DNA from: a virus
Reading direction: 5' to 3' (one strand)
DNA length: 64,000 bases
IMG/VR virus record: IMGVR_UViG_3300042561_002062
Location: 1-64,000 of that record
Shown: positions 32,722 to 41,212 of the stretch, in pieces
Layout of the letters: every line of letters starts with the position of its first letter
How positions within the stretch are numbered: the stretch's first letter is position 1
Notes under the pieces: model-generated
What the model was told of the DNA's origin: nothing
What the model saw: the letters and a program-made list of their open reading frames with translations, nothing else
The model's database searches: none
Position numbers and translations under genes: made by a program

Positions 32722-32729
32722 TATATATT
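32722..32729 (-). promoter_or_regulatory. Late-type promoter box AATATATA
   Basis: AATATATAC on the minus strand, about 20 bases upstream of the ATG at 32703; followed by an A-rich leader, as in the boxes at 35530 and 38690. Confidence 0.5.
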
Positions 32730-32735
32730 ATTTTT

Positions 32736-33431
32736 TTAACTTGTTTTTTCTACTTTAGTAGGTGATATAGGTTTCAATGTGATAAAATCATCTAACTTTT
32801 CTCTTTTCTGCACTCCGTGTGGTGGTATGTGATCTCCTAATTTTTTTGATAAAACTTCTGATGTTATAGGACCATAAACACCATCGGAAGGTTTGATGTT
32901 GTTGTCCCGTTGAAACTGTATAATAGCCCCTAGAGTAGAGCAACCATATTGACCATCTATACCATCTTTATTTGGTCCAAAATTACCGAGTATCTTTTTA
33001 TATTTCCCACCATCTACTTGTGAAAGAGCTCTCTGTATTGTTTTTATTGATTCTATATCTTTACCTTGTGGAATATATTTTGATTTTGGAATAACACAAT
33101 CTGTATCAATTAGTTTTATTGATAGTTTTTTTGTTGTATTATCGTCATATTTAAGATCCAGAATTACAAGATTATTGGATTTTTGAGAATTAACAAGGGT
33201 TCCCATTTTGTTGGTATTCATTTCTTTGAATCTAGTAACACCCTTATCATTTTTTGTGTAAAAATACCCATCCCAGATATTTTCTATTACAACTTTTATA
33301 GCTGTTATTTTTCCACTACGAGTAGTCCAGGTTTCTATATGCGCTTTTTGGTTTTCGAGTAGATTAATTAGACCATCATCAAAATTATGATAATCTTGTG
33401 AAAAATATTCAAACAATTTTATGTATTTCAT
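32736..33431 (-). CDS. Peptidoglycan-binding-domain protein with targeting-like N-terminus
   Basis: A 231-residue protein. N-terminus MKYIKLFEYFSQDY belongs to the shared-peptide group. The C-terminal half (about 135-205) is a PG_binding_1 domain: IKTIQRALSQ, DGIDGQYGCSTLGAIIQFQ, then a second D-G-V-Y-G-P-I-T motif. Such domains bind peptidoglycan in lysins and cell-wall enzymes. Here no catalytic domain accompanies it, so it may anchor a complex to the host wall. It is 13 bp from the large upstream gene. Confidence 0.75.
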   Translation of the reverse strand: MKYIKLFEYFSQDYHNFDDGLINLLENQKAHIETWTTRSGKITAIKVVIENIWDGYFYTKNDKGVTRFKEMNTNKMGTLVNSQKSNNLVILDLKYDDNTTKKLSIKLIDTDCVIPKSKYIPQGKDIESIKTIQRALSQVDGGKYKKILGNFGPNKDGIDGQYGCSTLGAIIQFQRDNNIKPSDGVYGPITSEVLSKKLGDHIPPHGVQKREKLDDFITLKPISPTKVEKTS

Positions 33432-33443
33432 ATAATTATTTTT

Positions 33444-35513
33444 TTATTCTTCTTTACCTACGAGCCACCTAGCGTAAGATTTAATATTTTCTTTTCTCCT
33501 TTCTCTTCTCTCCTTTTTATCAGATTTATTTTTTTCTTCTTCATCTTTAATTTCTTCTTCTGAATCTTGAGACTCATTTTCTGCAGGTAAAGTTTCTAGA
33601 TAGCTCTCTAAATAATTCCTAAAATCAGGATCTCCAGTTTTTTCATATAAAGCTTCTATCGTCTTTTGATCTAATCTTCCAGAATCTTTAAGGTTATTAT
33701 TTCTCTGAAATTCAGAAAGTGGCCAACTATAATCAGCAAATTTCATATTTTCATCTGCCGGCAAATCTATTGATGAGTCTATACTATCTAGAATTTTCCA
33801 GACTACTGTATTTATATCAAGTTGTGAAGGCAGCAAAGAATTTCTGTCTATTTCAGTAGTTCTTACAACTTCTGCTATATCTGATCTCTCTTCACTAGTA
33901 AGGTCGCCATAGGTAGGATCATTTTCATCCATAAGATCTGAACCACTACCCTCTATATTATCCATCATTTCTTCTATTTGTTCATCTGTGAGATTGTCTA
34001 ATTGTTTAGCATCTTCAATTGTCATTTCCTCATCTTGTTCTGATGCATTTTCTTCACTATCCTTAGAATCAAATATTGGACCTAGAAGAAACTTATAGAG
34101 CGCGGCGAATGGTTTGAATAGTGCGGCATTTAGTTTGATAGCATTTTCATGTGTTTTATAAAAAGTTTGAACAAAATCTGATTTATCTATTTCTTTTATA
34201 AAACTATTATTAACTTGAGTATCGACCCAATATCTTTTATAAGCATCTAGATCCGAACCACTTAATTCCCTACCTCTTAATGCTCCTGAAGGATAAACAG
34301 GTTTATCGTATTTACCAGAAGACATAGCATCATCAAATTGTTTTTCCCAGAAAGTTTTTAATTCACCACGCATAGCCGAGTTTGTGCCAGGTCCAGAACC
34401 TCTACCAACTACAACACGAGCTTTATTAGATCCTTTATTGAGATCCATCAAAACAAATTCATCTGAATTCATTTTTACACCCCCTGTTCTAAATAATTTA
34501 TTACTTCCACCTCTACTAGATTTTATTATACCTTTTTCTGATTGTAGTGCTGAAAATTTTTCAAAGAGATTATCAAACAATCCAATTTTTTTAGTTCTTG
34601 GAAAACCCGGGAGCCTACGAAGAAAGGCTTTATATAATCTACCTAATGTATTTTGAGAAACAAATTTTATGACTTTTAAAGGTATTTTTACACCATATTT
34701 TACAAAACTAGAACTACTTCCTGCTATTATTTGTTTCAATTTTCTGAATGGCCAAAGAGCCATGTCCAGCATACGTTTGAAAAAACCTTTAATATTCGAC
34801 AATACTGTTTTCAAAAAAGGAAACTTATCTACACGTTCTTTTAACCAGTCTTCAAATTTTCTCATCCAACTTTTAGAACCACCACTACTTATTTCATCAC
34901 CTAATTCCTTCTCGACTGTATCGAAATTCTTTGACACCAAATCTACGAATTTTTTTAGCGATTGATTCTTGGAAAGGTACTCAGATATAACCTTTGCAGA
35001 AGCGCCTGAACTTAGCCTTTTCAATAATTCTCTGAATGGCTTAGAAATAGCTTTGAACAGGAATTGAATTGGATTCAAAGCAGGATGTGCGAATAATAAA
35101 GTTATCATACCAAAGGTAACATATTCACTTCTTTTTTCTGGGTCTTCAACAAAATATGATTGAAGAAAATAAACACCCGCATGAAAAATATCAATAGCGG
35201 CACCGACGCCGGGATAGATAAAATCTCCAACAATACCTCCTACGTCAGCAACAGTATGTAAAATATTTTCCAAAGACCAATCACCATCCGATGTTGTTCC
35301 AGTAGCGGTTTTGAGACCATTCCAGAAACTACCTAATCCACCAGACAAATCATCCCAAGCTTCCCCTGCCCAACTCAAAACTGATTCGTTAATATCTTCA
35401 AATTGATATCTATTTTCCAGATATTTGAGAGATGAAATGTTTTCTCTATAAGATGTTTGATTCTCAAAGATGTATCCTTCTCTAAACTGATCAAATCTTA
35501 AAATATTACTCAT
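33444..35513 (-). CDS. Large putative packaged protein with hydrophobic region and PG-binding-like end
   Basis: A 689-residue protein. N-terminus MSNILRFDQFREGYIFEN belongs to the shared-peptide group. Residues about 88-170 hold hydrophobic segments (GIVGDFIYPGVGAAIDIFHAG, then TFGMITLLFAHPAL) that could insert in a membrane. The middle is Lys/Arg-rich and helical. Residues about 580-630 look like half of a peptidoglycan-binding domain (WPLSEFQRNNNLKDSGRLD, KTIEALYE). The C-terminus is highly charged (EEEIKDEEEKNKSDKKERR). Together with the next gene this suggests a host-envelope-interacting, possibly ejected protein. Function is not known. Confidence 0.6.
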   Translation of the reverse strand: MSNILRFDQFREGYIFENQTSYRENISSLKYLENRYQFEDINESVLSWAGEAWDDLSGGLGSFWNGLKTATGTTSDGDWSLENILHTVADVGGIVGDFIYPGVGAAIDIFHAGVYFLQSYFVEDPEKRSEYVTFGMITLLFAHPALNPIQFLFKAISKPFRELLKRLSSGASAKVISEYLSKNQSLKKFVDLVSKNFDTVEKELGDEISSGGSKSWMRKFEDWLKERVDKFPFLKTVLSNIKGFFKRMLDMALWPFRKLKQIIAGSSSSFVKYGVKIPLKVIKFVSQNTLGRLYKAFLRRLPGFPRTKKIGLFDNLFEKFSALQSEKGIIKSSRGGSNKLFRTGGVKMNSDEFVLMDLNKGSNKARVVVGRGSGPGTNSAMRGELKTFWEKQFDDAMSSGKYDKPVYPSGALRGRELSGSDLDAYKRYWVDTQVNNSFIKEIDKSDFVQTFYKTHENAIKLNAALFKPFAALYKFLLGPIFDSKDSEENASEQDEEMTIEDAKQLDNLTDEQIEEMMDNIEGSGSDLMDENDPTYGDLTSEERSDIAEVVRTTEIDRNSLLPSQLDINTVVWKILDSIDSSIDLPADENMKFADYSWPLSEFQRNNNLKDSGRLDQKTIEALYEKTGDPDFRNYLESYLETLPAENESQDSEEEIKDEEEKNKSDKKERRERRKENIKSYARWLVGKEE

Positions 35514-35529
35514 AAAAGTTTTTTTTTTG

Positions 35530-35537
35530 TATATATT
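35530..35537 (-). promoter_or_regulatory. Late-type promoter box AATATATA
   Basis: AATATATAC on the minus strand, 16 bases before the start codon at 35513, in the same A-rich context as the 32722 box. Confidence 0.5.
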
Positions 35538-35543
35538 ATTTTT

Positions 35544-35876
35544 TCAATCTAACAATCCTTCAACTGCTATCAGATAGGCGTCTTCGTAGGTTGGGGCAAT
35601 ACCGTCTGAGCTTGCAAAAATGAATTGTGGATGTCCATCTTCTCCTCTTAGAAAATATTCAATTGTTACTTGAATTTGACCTCTATTATTTTTGAATGAT
35701 TTTATCTGACAATCTCTACTCATTAAGTAGTCTTCTTCATAGACAAGTAACTTATTTTCTCTATCAAATTTTCTAAAATCTGATTTAGTTCCTATACCTC
35801 TTGTTTTCGTATATTTTTCTTCGAAATCGCGCTGTGTAATATCTTCGTTGGTTGTGAATGGTTTGATGTGTTTCAT
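35544..35876 (-). CDS. Small hypothetical protein of the shared N-terminus group
   Basis: A 110-residue protein beginning MKHIKPFTTNEDITQRD, a weak version of the shared N-terminal peptide. The body has a strand-rich pattern (QIKSFKNNRGQIQVTIEYFLRG) and a terminal YEDAYLIAVEGLLD helix. It starts 3 bp after the end of the 35880-36692 gene. No family recognised. Confidence 0.65.
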   Translation of the reverse strand: MKHIKPFTTNEDITQRDFEEKYTKTRGIGTKSDFRKFDRENKLLVYEEDYLMSRDCQIKSFKNNRGQIQVTIEYFLRGEDGHPQFIFASSDGIAPTYEDAYLIAVEGLLD

Positions 35877-35879
35877 AGT

Positions 35880-36692
35880 TTAATAAAATGACATTTTTCT
35901 AAGGTCGTTAAATGTTGTAAGAAGGTAACTAACTTCCTTTTTTGTTGATTTGAATAAAATATCAACGATGTAGCAGGTATAATGAGGTGTTGTGGGTGTT
36001 ATCGGCACAATATTTCTAGTTGTTATGTTTATCGGGGCCGATATCTTATAAATAGTAATGGTTTTACTTGAAGTAGTCCAATATTTGGAACCCTGGTTTC
36101 CGGGCAAACTATTAGGCCCCTTCAAACTGGGTGTTTCCTCTGAATACATTCTATCACTTATAATTCTAGTCATATGTGAGAGTTCATTTTCAATCATAGG
36201 TATAACTCTGGAAGCATATAAAATCTCTTGTCTTTTTTCTTTTGAGATAATAAATTTATTCGAGGCATTGTTGTAAAATTCTGATTCCCAGTCTCCTTCC
36301 TCTTCTTGTGTGGATGAAGAAGGATACGAAGGTGTTGTTGGTTTTGCTGTTTGCCAGGCGGTCGATGATGGTGAGTTCTTAGCGGTCGATGCTGCTGGAT
36401 AGGTATAAGACCCCGGATTATAACTATAAGAATAGGTTCTTGGGCTAAATTTAGCTAAAAGATAAAAAACATTCTTATCTTCTCGAATAGAAACTTTACA
36501 ATCGTGATTTCTTAGAGAGCCAAAGCACATATCATCTAGAACCTTGAAAGTTTTTTCTAAATATTCAACATTCTCTTCTTCAAGAAAATAGATTTGTATC
36601 CACCATTCTTTATCAATAGCAATCACATCGAATTCTTCTATATTAGCTCTTTCGAGATCTAATTTTATTTTATCTTCTATTTCTGTAGTCAT
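35880..36692 (-). CDS. Two-domain hypothetical protein, P/S/T-linker family
   Basis: Third member of the family at 5763-7238 and the only one in the virion-type block. N-terminal domain (1-95): FKVLDDMCFGSLRNHDCKVSI, equivalent to LDTLDFNIWRGWSCQVDIY. A longer Ser/Thr/Pro/Tyr-rich linker (about 95-135) follows, then a C-terminal domain with KTITIYKISAPINI and a terminal LLTTFNDLRKM. It is separated by only 3-16 bp from its neighbours, which suggests co-expression with virion proteins. Function unknown. Confidence 0.65.
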   Translation of the reverse strand: MTTEIEDKIKLDLERANIEEFDVIAIDKEWWIQIYFLEEENVEYLEKTFKVLDDMCFGSLRNHDCKVSIREDKNVFYLLAKFSPRTYSYSYNPGSYTYPAASTAKNSPSSTAWQTAKPTTPSYPSSSTQEEEGDWESEFYNNASNKFIISKEKRQEILYASRVIPMIENELSHMTRIISDRMYSEETPSLKGPNSLPGNQGSKYWTTSSKTITIYKISAPINITTRNIVPITPTTPHYTCYIVDILFKSTKKEVSYLLTTFNDLRKMSFY

Positions 36693-36708
36693 TTATAGTC
36701 TCTTTTCA

Positions 36709-37470
36709 TTATTTTTTTAATAACTCCATAGCTTCTTTGTCTTTCTTTCTTATTTGGTTGAGAACATATAAAATTTTTGTGTATCTCACTTTTCCATCAT
36801 CACCCTTAATTTCTTCACCACCTAATATTTTGTATAGATTATCAACTTGACTTGGATAAATTAGTTTTAATACTTCTTTATTTTTATAATCTTTGAAAGT
36901 ATTGACAAAACTCCAATCTTCTTCGATTAAATCGACAAATAACTTCATTTTTTTTATCCATTGTTTGGAATATTCGTTAGCCCAATTATTCAATTCAGAA
37001 TTTCCTGCTTTTTTCCAAGCCTCTTGTAATATTCCTGGTCTTTGAGTTACATCTTGAATACATCTATCTAGAAGTGTAACATAATCCATAGACGAATAAA
37101 CGATAGTCTTATAAAAAGATTTACAGATCACATCTCCACTTTTACCACCTTCCCATTCATAATCAAATCTCTTCTTCCAATTCATTATACATTCAGAAGT
37201 TAAATCATCCCATTCACCATTGGATAACCCATTATAACCAGTTACCCTAACTCTATTTCGCATATAGCTCTGTATTTCAGCTATAAGTGCTTCATAAATA
37301 TTTGAAGATTTAGTTTCGGAACGTGTAATGGTAAGTTTATCATTATAAGAATTCTCCAATACTCTCCACCAAGAAATATTATCATTAGAGGCGTAATAAT
37401 ATTCTTCCTTAATTGATCTTAGTGGGGATTTAAGATTTTCGTTTTTGAAATTATTGAAATGTTTTATCAT
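36709..37470 (-). CDS. Hypothetical protein of the shared N-terminus group
   Basis: A 253-residue, largely helical protein beginning MIKHFNNFKNENLKSP; an I-K-E site follows at about residue 20. Trp- and Lys-rich body with no recognised domain. It overlaps the upstream gene by 4 bp. No further function can be read. Confidence 0.6.
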   Translation of the reverse strand: MIKHFNNFKNENLKSPLRSIKEEYYYASNDNISWWRVLENSYNDKLTITRSETKSSNIYEALIAEIQSYMRNRVRVTGYNGLSNGEWDDLTSECIMNWKKRFDYEWEGGKSGDVICKSFYKTIVYSSMDYVTLLDRCIQDVTQRPGILQEAWKKAGNSELNNWANEYSKQWIKKMKLFVDLIEEDWSFVNTFKDYKNKEVLKLIYPSQVDNLYKILGGEEIKGDDGKVRYTKILYVLNQIRKKDKEAMELLKK

Positions 37471-38672
37471 ATATGATTAGTGAATTGTTTGAAACTATGA
37501 ATTTTTTTGGATTCTTTAGTAAGTTCGTATTTGATCTCGTATCTATATTTTCCGTCTGGTAGCTGGTAAGCTTTTTGGTCAATAATTTTTTTAGTCCTAC
37601 CATCTATACCATCAAGTTTATTATATTTCTGCATTGCTTTTCTTTGAGCTGCAGCTTGATCTTTTGATGTATCTTCTAAAGTTCCAACAGAAGAATTTTT
37701 ATCTTCTTTTTTCTCTTGTTGCTGACCTGGTTGATTATTTTGATTATCTGCTTTTTCTTTTTCTACATACTTTACTGCTGGTTTATAGATAAGTGCTTGT
37801 GCGAATTCTTCAACCTTTTTCAAAGTTTCGGGAGAGACTTCAACACCTTTCAATTTGAACCTTTTACCAAGTCCAAATAGTCCTCTTTTCTTTAGTTGAC
37901 CAGCATAATAAAAGTGTAAAAAATAACTTAAATGATTATTTTCTTTAAGTGGAACATCTTCTGTGCATTCATTTGACTCTGGAATAAATTTGTAGTAGTG
38001 AATTTTATCACCTCTTTTTATTTGATTGTCCTTTTGATTTTTCAATGAGGGTGCCCCGGCTTCTAGACCAGCACCTTTAAAATATAATTCCAAAATTCTA
38101 CTATCATTATCGCTGATAGGCAATTTAGACTTAACTACTATATCTACTTTTTTGACGTATTTAGAATTTCTATCATCTCTGTAATTTAGGTAAATATCAC
38201 CACTCTTCACCATTTCTAAAATAGTATTATCTACTGATTTTTCATCACCAGAAGAAAACATCTTAGATTCTTCAGTTTTTTGAGCTTGTGCTTTTGGTTT
38301 TTCAGATGAAGGTGTTGTTGGTGTGGTGGTTGTTGGTGTCGTGGTTGTTGGTGCGTTGTTGTTAGTTGCTGGTGTTGCCCCTGCTGTTTTTTCTTGAGCT
38401 TTTTCACCTGATTCTTGGCATTCTTTCCTTTTTGGCGCATCAGAAGTTCTGGCATTGGGAAACTCTTTATCTAATATACAGATAGATTTTTGATATTTTT
38501 CTATAAAATCTTCACCTGATATGTTGTACCATTTTTTTGTTCCTTTTCTTTTAGCGTGCCAATTATCTGAAACTACTTTATATTCGAAAGGGTCACCTGC
38601 TCTAGTGTATATTTTAGATTCTTCAACCTCTTCGTTTATAGATCTCAAGAAATCATTCCATTTACTTATCAT
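37467..38672 (-). CDS. Putative packaged protein with Thr/Pro linker
   Basis: A 401-residue protein. N-terminus MISKWNDFLRSINEEVEE contains an I-N-E site. Residues about 95-130 are an Ala/Thr/Pro linker with tandem TTTTPTTTTP. The central domain (about 135-305) and a Gln/Asn/Lys-rich segment (about 310-340) lead to a C-terminal KSKKIHSFKQFTNHI-like end, where HSFKQFTNH echoes the N-terminal peptide pattern. Late-type box at 38690. No known family. Confidence 0.6.
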   Translation of the reverse strand: MISKWNDFLRSINEEVEESKIYTRAGDPFEYKVVSDNWHAKRKGTKKWYNISGEDFIEKYQKSICILDKEFPNARTSDAPKRKECQESGEKAQEKTAGATPATNNNAPTTTTPTTTTPTTPSSEKPKAQAQKTEESKMFSSGDEKSVDNTILEMVKSGDIYLNYRDDRNSKYVKKVDIVVKSKLPISDNDSRILELYFKGAGLEAGAPSLKNQKDNQIKRGDKIHYYKFIPESNECTEDVPLKENNHLSYFLHFYYAGQLKKRGLFGLGKRFKLKGVEVSPETLKKVEEFAQALIYKPAVKYVEKEKADNQNNQPGQQQEKKEDKNSSVGTLEDTSKDQAAAQRKAMQKYNKLDGIDGRTKKIIDQKAYQLPDGKYRYEIKYELTKESKKIHSFKQFTNHI

Positions 38673-38689
38673 ATAGATTTATTTTTTTT

Positions 38690-38697
38690 TATATATT
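38690..38697 (-). promoter_or_regulatory. Late-type promoter box AATATATA
   Basis: AATATATA on the minus strand, 17 bases before the start codon at 38672, followed by an A9 stretch. Confidence 0.5.
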
Positions 38698-38707
38698 AAA
38701 ATTTTTA

Positions 38708-39904
38708 TCAGAAATCTGTATCTATTTCGACATCTATTTTGTACTTCTTCGATAAATCTTGTAATCTAAACTCAACAGTATCGTAAAGGTCAAAATTACC
38801 CCTCATTTTCTCGATAATTTTACCCAACAATTCTCTATCTATTCTGTCTATCTGATTTTTGTAATACTGCTTAGCTGATGGATTGGCATAATTATAACCA
38901 TCGACTTTTGTCTTGAGTGGATCGAATATATTTTTTTTCATATAGATTCTTTGTGCTTCCAACCAATTGGCAGCTGCGGTGTCGTCATCATTGAGTGTAC
39001 CTTCAAATGAGCTCCAAACATCTTTAGAACCATCTTTAAAAAGCCCATCAATTAATAAAACTATATTCTTCAGGGCTACAAATATATCTGATGGGTCTAA
39101 TTCTTTTACGTCAGCAGCAGCCGCTTCTTTTGCTTTTTTCCACGCTTCTTTGTCTACGGAGATGTATTTATCTTCACTTGATGGTGGGTCTCCAACACCA
39201 AAGTCGGCATCAACATCAATTTCATAACTAGTTTCCCCTGTTTTATCTAACCATAGATATCTGTTATCACCACTAAGTGTGGCTTTTCTTAGTTCTGGCC
39301 AGACTTCTGTCAATAATTTTATGCCTACCATTTGATGATTCTTATTTTTGGAATTTCCAGAATCTATTGCACTTTGTATAAATTTTAAATCTTTACCTTT
39401 TTCTTTAGCTTGTATTAGTCCGTAGTTTTCACCATCTATAGTTATTGTAATATGTTTTGATATCTTTTCAGTTACATTACCATACCACCAACTATTTTTA
39501 TCAAATTGATTTTTTCCGAAAAAAGCTTCTACGGCCTCTTCTTCTTTATCATGACGTATAAGAAAAGTAAAAATACTTGTCCATGCGCTAACGGCATATG
39601 GTCTGAAAAAATATTCGGAACTCGATTCGTCATAAGATTTATTTATACTAGAAAAAATCTCATTCAAAATAGTATCCAGACCTTCATTAGAGGGTTCAGT
39701 TTTTGTTTCATCACTCTTCTTATTATCAGATTTACTGTTTTCTGAACTTGATTGAGTTTCTTTTGTTTCACCAGATACTTCTTTTTCTTCCTCTGCTGCT
39801 TTGTCTATCCAATCAGCAGGTTTAGGATCGAAAGCTGGAATTTCTCCTAAATTTTCACCTTCTATTTCTTCTAAGAAAAGTCTATATTTTGCAAGATATC
39901 TCAT
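38708..39904 (-). CDS. Putative packaged protein
   Basis: A 398-residue acidic protein. N-terminus MRYLAKYRLFLEEIEGE, with LEE and later LGE sites as for prohead-protease cleavage. A Ser/Glu/Lys-rich disordered stretch (about 40-75) precedes a helical core without recognised motif. The C-terminus ends in a short acidic beta stretch (KIDVEIDTDF). It lies 9 bp after the YwqK-like gene on the same strand. Confidence 0.6.
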   Translation of the reverse strand: MRYLAKYRLFLEEIEGENLGEIPAFDPKPADWIDKAAEEEKEVSGETKETQSSSENSKSDNKKSDETKTEPSNEGLDTILNEIFSSINKSYDESSSEYFFRPYAVSAWTSIFTFLIRHDKEEEAVEAFFGKNQFDKNSWWYGNVTEKISKHITITIDGENYGLIQAKEKGKDLKFIQSAIDSGNSKNKNHQMVGIKLLTEVWPELRKATLSGDNRYLWLDKTGETSYEIDVDADFGVGDPPSSEDKYISVDKEAWKKAKEAAAADVKELDPSDIFVALKNIVLLIDGLFKDGSKDVWSSFEGTLNDDDTAAANWLEAQRIYMKKNIFDPLKTKVDGYNYANPSAKQYYKNQIDRIDRELLGKIIEKMRGNFDLYDTVEFRLQDLSKKYKIDVEIDTDF

Positions 39905-39913
39905 AATTTTTTT

Positions 39914-40594
39914 TTATTTTTTTGGGATAGTTCCCTTTATTTTATTTCCAGATGGATCTTCTCCCCAACCTTTTGGTTGGCCCTGATAATAATACATACT
40001 CGATAAAAATTCTCCATTTTCATACCATCTCCAAATTCCTTCTCTTTTTCCAGAATTAATTATACCTTCTTCTGAAATTTTACCTCTAGTATCAAACATA
40101 CGAACTCGGTATTTATCAGGTTTCCCATCCTCAAATTCTTTACTCATCTTACGACCATCCCTATAAAAAGTATCTCTACGGATAATAGTTCCATCTTCCC
40201 AATCCTCAACTTCTTTCTCAATCGGTCCAGTTTCAAAAGTTGTTACTACCAATCCATCCAACTTATCATTTACATAATATTTTTTTGTTTGAGATTTATT
40301 TTCATAATTCCATTCCTGCCAAAGTAAAATTTTATTGTTATTTGCATCATATTTTCCCCTTTTTATCGGTAATTTATTGCCTTTAGAATCTACTATTGTT
40401 TTATGGTAAGTTGTTTCTACTCTTGTTTTTTTGTTAAATTCAACTGGATTGCCCTCACTATCTTTAGAATATTCAATATCCGGATTTGTAGTATTTGGGT
40501 CATTAGCTTCTGATTCTAGAACTGATAATCTGGAGGTAGGTCTAGGTTCTCCAAAAGTTTTGTTCCAAATATACCAATTTGTTAAAAATTTCAT
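39914..40594 (-). CDS. MORN/YwqK-like repeat protein
   Basis: A 226-residue protein with MORN-like repeats in its C-terminal two thirds, for example DKLDGLVVTTFETG, GRKMSKEFEDGKP and GKREGIWRWYENGEFLSSMYYYQG, similar to the YwqK toxin-antitoxin-associated repeat. N-terminus MKFLTNWYIWNKTFGE fits the shared-peptide group. The start is ATG 40594, placed after the AATATATA box; the longer frame to 40657 would overlap the divergent phosphoribosyltransferase promoter. Repeat proteins of this type usually mediate protein or membrane contacts. Confidence 0.65.
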   Translation of the reverse strand: MKFLTNWYIWNKTFGEPRPTSRLSVLESEANDPNTTNPDIEYSKDSEGNPVEFNKKTRVETTYHKTIVDSKGNKLPIKRGKYDANNNKILLWQEWNYENKSQTKKYYVNDKLDGLVVTTFETGPIEKEVEDWEDGTIIRRDTFYRDGRKMSKEFEDGKPDKYRVRMFDTRGKISEEGIINSGKREGIWRWYENGEFLSSMYYYQGQPKGWGEDPSGNKIKGTIPKK

Positions 40595-40602
40595 ACAATT
40601 GA

Positions 40603-40610
40603 TATATATT
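40603..40610 (-). promoter_or_regulatory. Late-type promoter box AATATATA
   Basis: AATATATATC on the minus strand, 8-16 bases before ATG 40594; it supports that start and overlaps the divergent early-promoter region. Confidence 0.45.
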
Positions 40611-40623
40611 AAAAACTTTTTTG

Positions 40624-40631
40624 TATATTTG
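40624..40631 (+). promoter_or_regulatory. Bacteroidota-type promoter box TATATTTG
   Basis: TATATTTG matching TAnnTTTG, 20 bases before the phosphoribosyltransferase ATG at 40652. Only a partial -33 element (TTG near 40599) is seen. Confidence 0.55.
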
Positions 40632-40651
40632 CTTATAGAAAAAAAGAACCT

Positions 40652-41158
40652 ATGCAAACTCTATTCACCGAATCTGAAATCAAAAGAATAATCAATATTC
40701 TCTCTCAAAAGATCAAAGCACAAAAACATGATAGACCACCAATTATTATTTGTATCTTGAATAGTGCTGTATTTTTCTTTACTGATTTAGTTCGAGAACT
40801 TGGTGCTGTTGAGATTGATTTCGTCAGAGTATCCTATACAGATAAGAAAGATTTGAGTAGTTACTACCTCTCCCTAGCACCCTACGTGGATATAGAAAAT
40901 AGAGATGTTTACCTAGTTGATGATTTGATCAATACCGGTAGAACGATGAATTTTGCTCTATCTGAACTTTTCCAAAAGAATCCAAAGTCACTTACACCAG
41001 TTGCTCTTTTTGCAAAATATCCCCACAATTTTACAGAGCTTCATCTTGGTCAGCCAATTCAAGATGAAATTATTATGGCTGGTTACGGTGTTGATGGTAG
41101 AGATGGAATCGGTAGAAATCTACGGGATATACACGGAGTGCATATCGAGGTGGATTGA
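40652..41158 (+). CDS. Hypoxanthine/guanine phosphoribosyltransferase-like enzyme
   Basis: Type I phosphoribosyltransferase of 168 residues. The PRPP-binding loop is VYLVDDLINTGRTMNF; an N-terminal IIICILNSAVFFFTDLVREL holds the flexible pyrophosphate region, and DEIIMAGYGVDGRDG near the C-terminus is the base-binding hood typical of HPRTs. It likely salvages a purine base to the nucleotide, consuming PRPP. It has its own Bacteroidota-type promoter, so it is probably expressed early, unlike the divergent late-type block. It links functionally with RpiB (PRPP supply) and PurM in this window. Confidence 0.88.
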   Translation: MQTLFTESEIKRIINILSQKIKAQKHDRPPIIICILNSAVFFFTDLVRELGAVEIDFVRVSYTDKKDLSSYYLSLAPYVDIENRDVYLVDDLINTGRTMNFALSELFQKNPKSLTPVALFAKYPHNFTELHLGQPIQDEIIMAGYGVDGRDGIGRNLRDIHGVHIEVD

Positions 41159-41165
41159 TATTTTG

Positions 41166-41212
41166 AAAAATGATATATAAGATAGAAACTCTATCAAAAA
41201 AATATCATTTTT
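41166..41212 (+). promoter_or_regulatory. Two-tier hairpin immediately before a start codon
   Basis: AAAAATGATAT (41166-41176) pairs perfectly over 11 bp with ATATCATTTTT (41202-41212), and inside it GATAGA (41181-41186) pairs with TCTATC (41190-41195) around a 3-base loop. The 3' arm ends one base before ATG 41213. It could be a terminator for the PRTase gene, a translation-control hairpin for the membrane protein, or an RNase III site. Confidence 0.7.

Noticed and set aside
34384-34965. Plus-strand open frames inside the 689-residue gene
   Set aside because: They are antisense to a convincing coding gene, with unnatural composition and no motif or promoter; treated as shadow frames.
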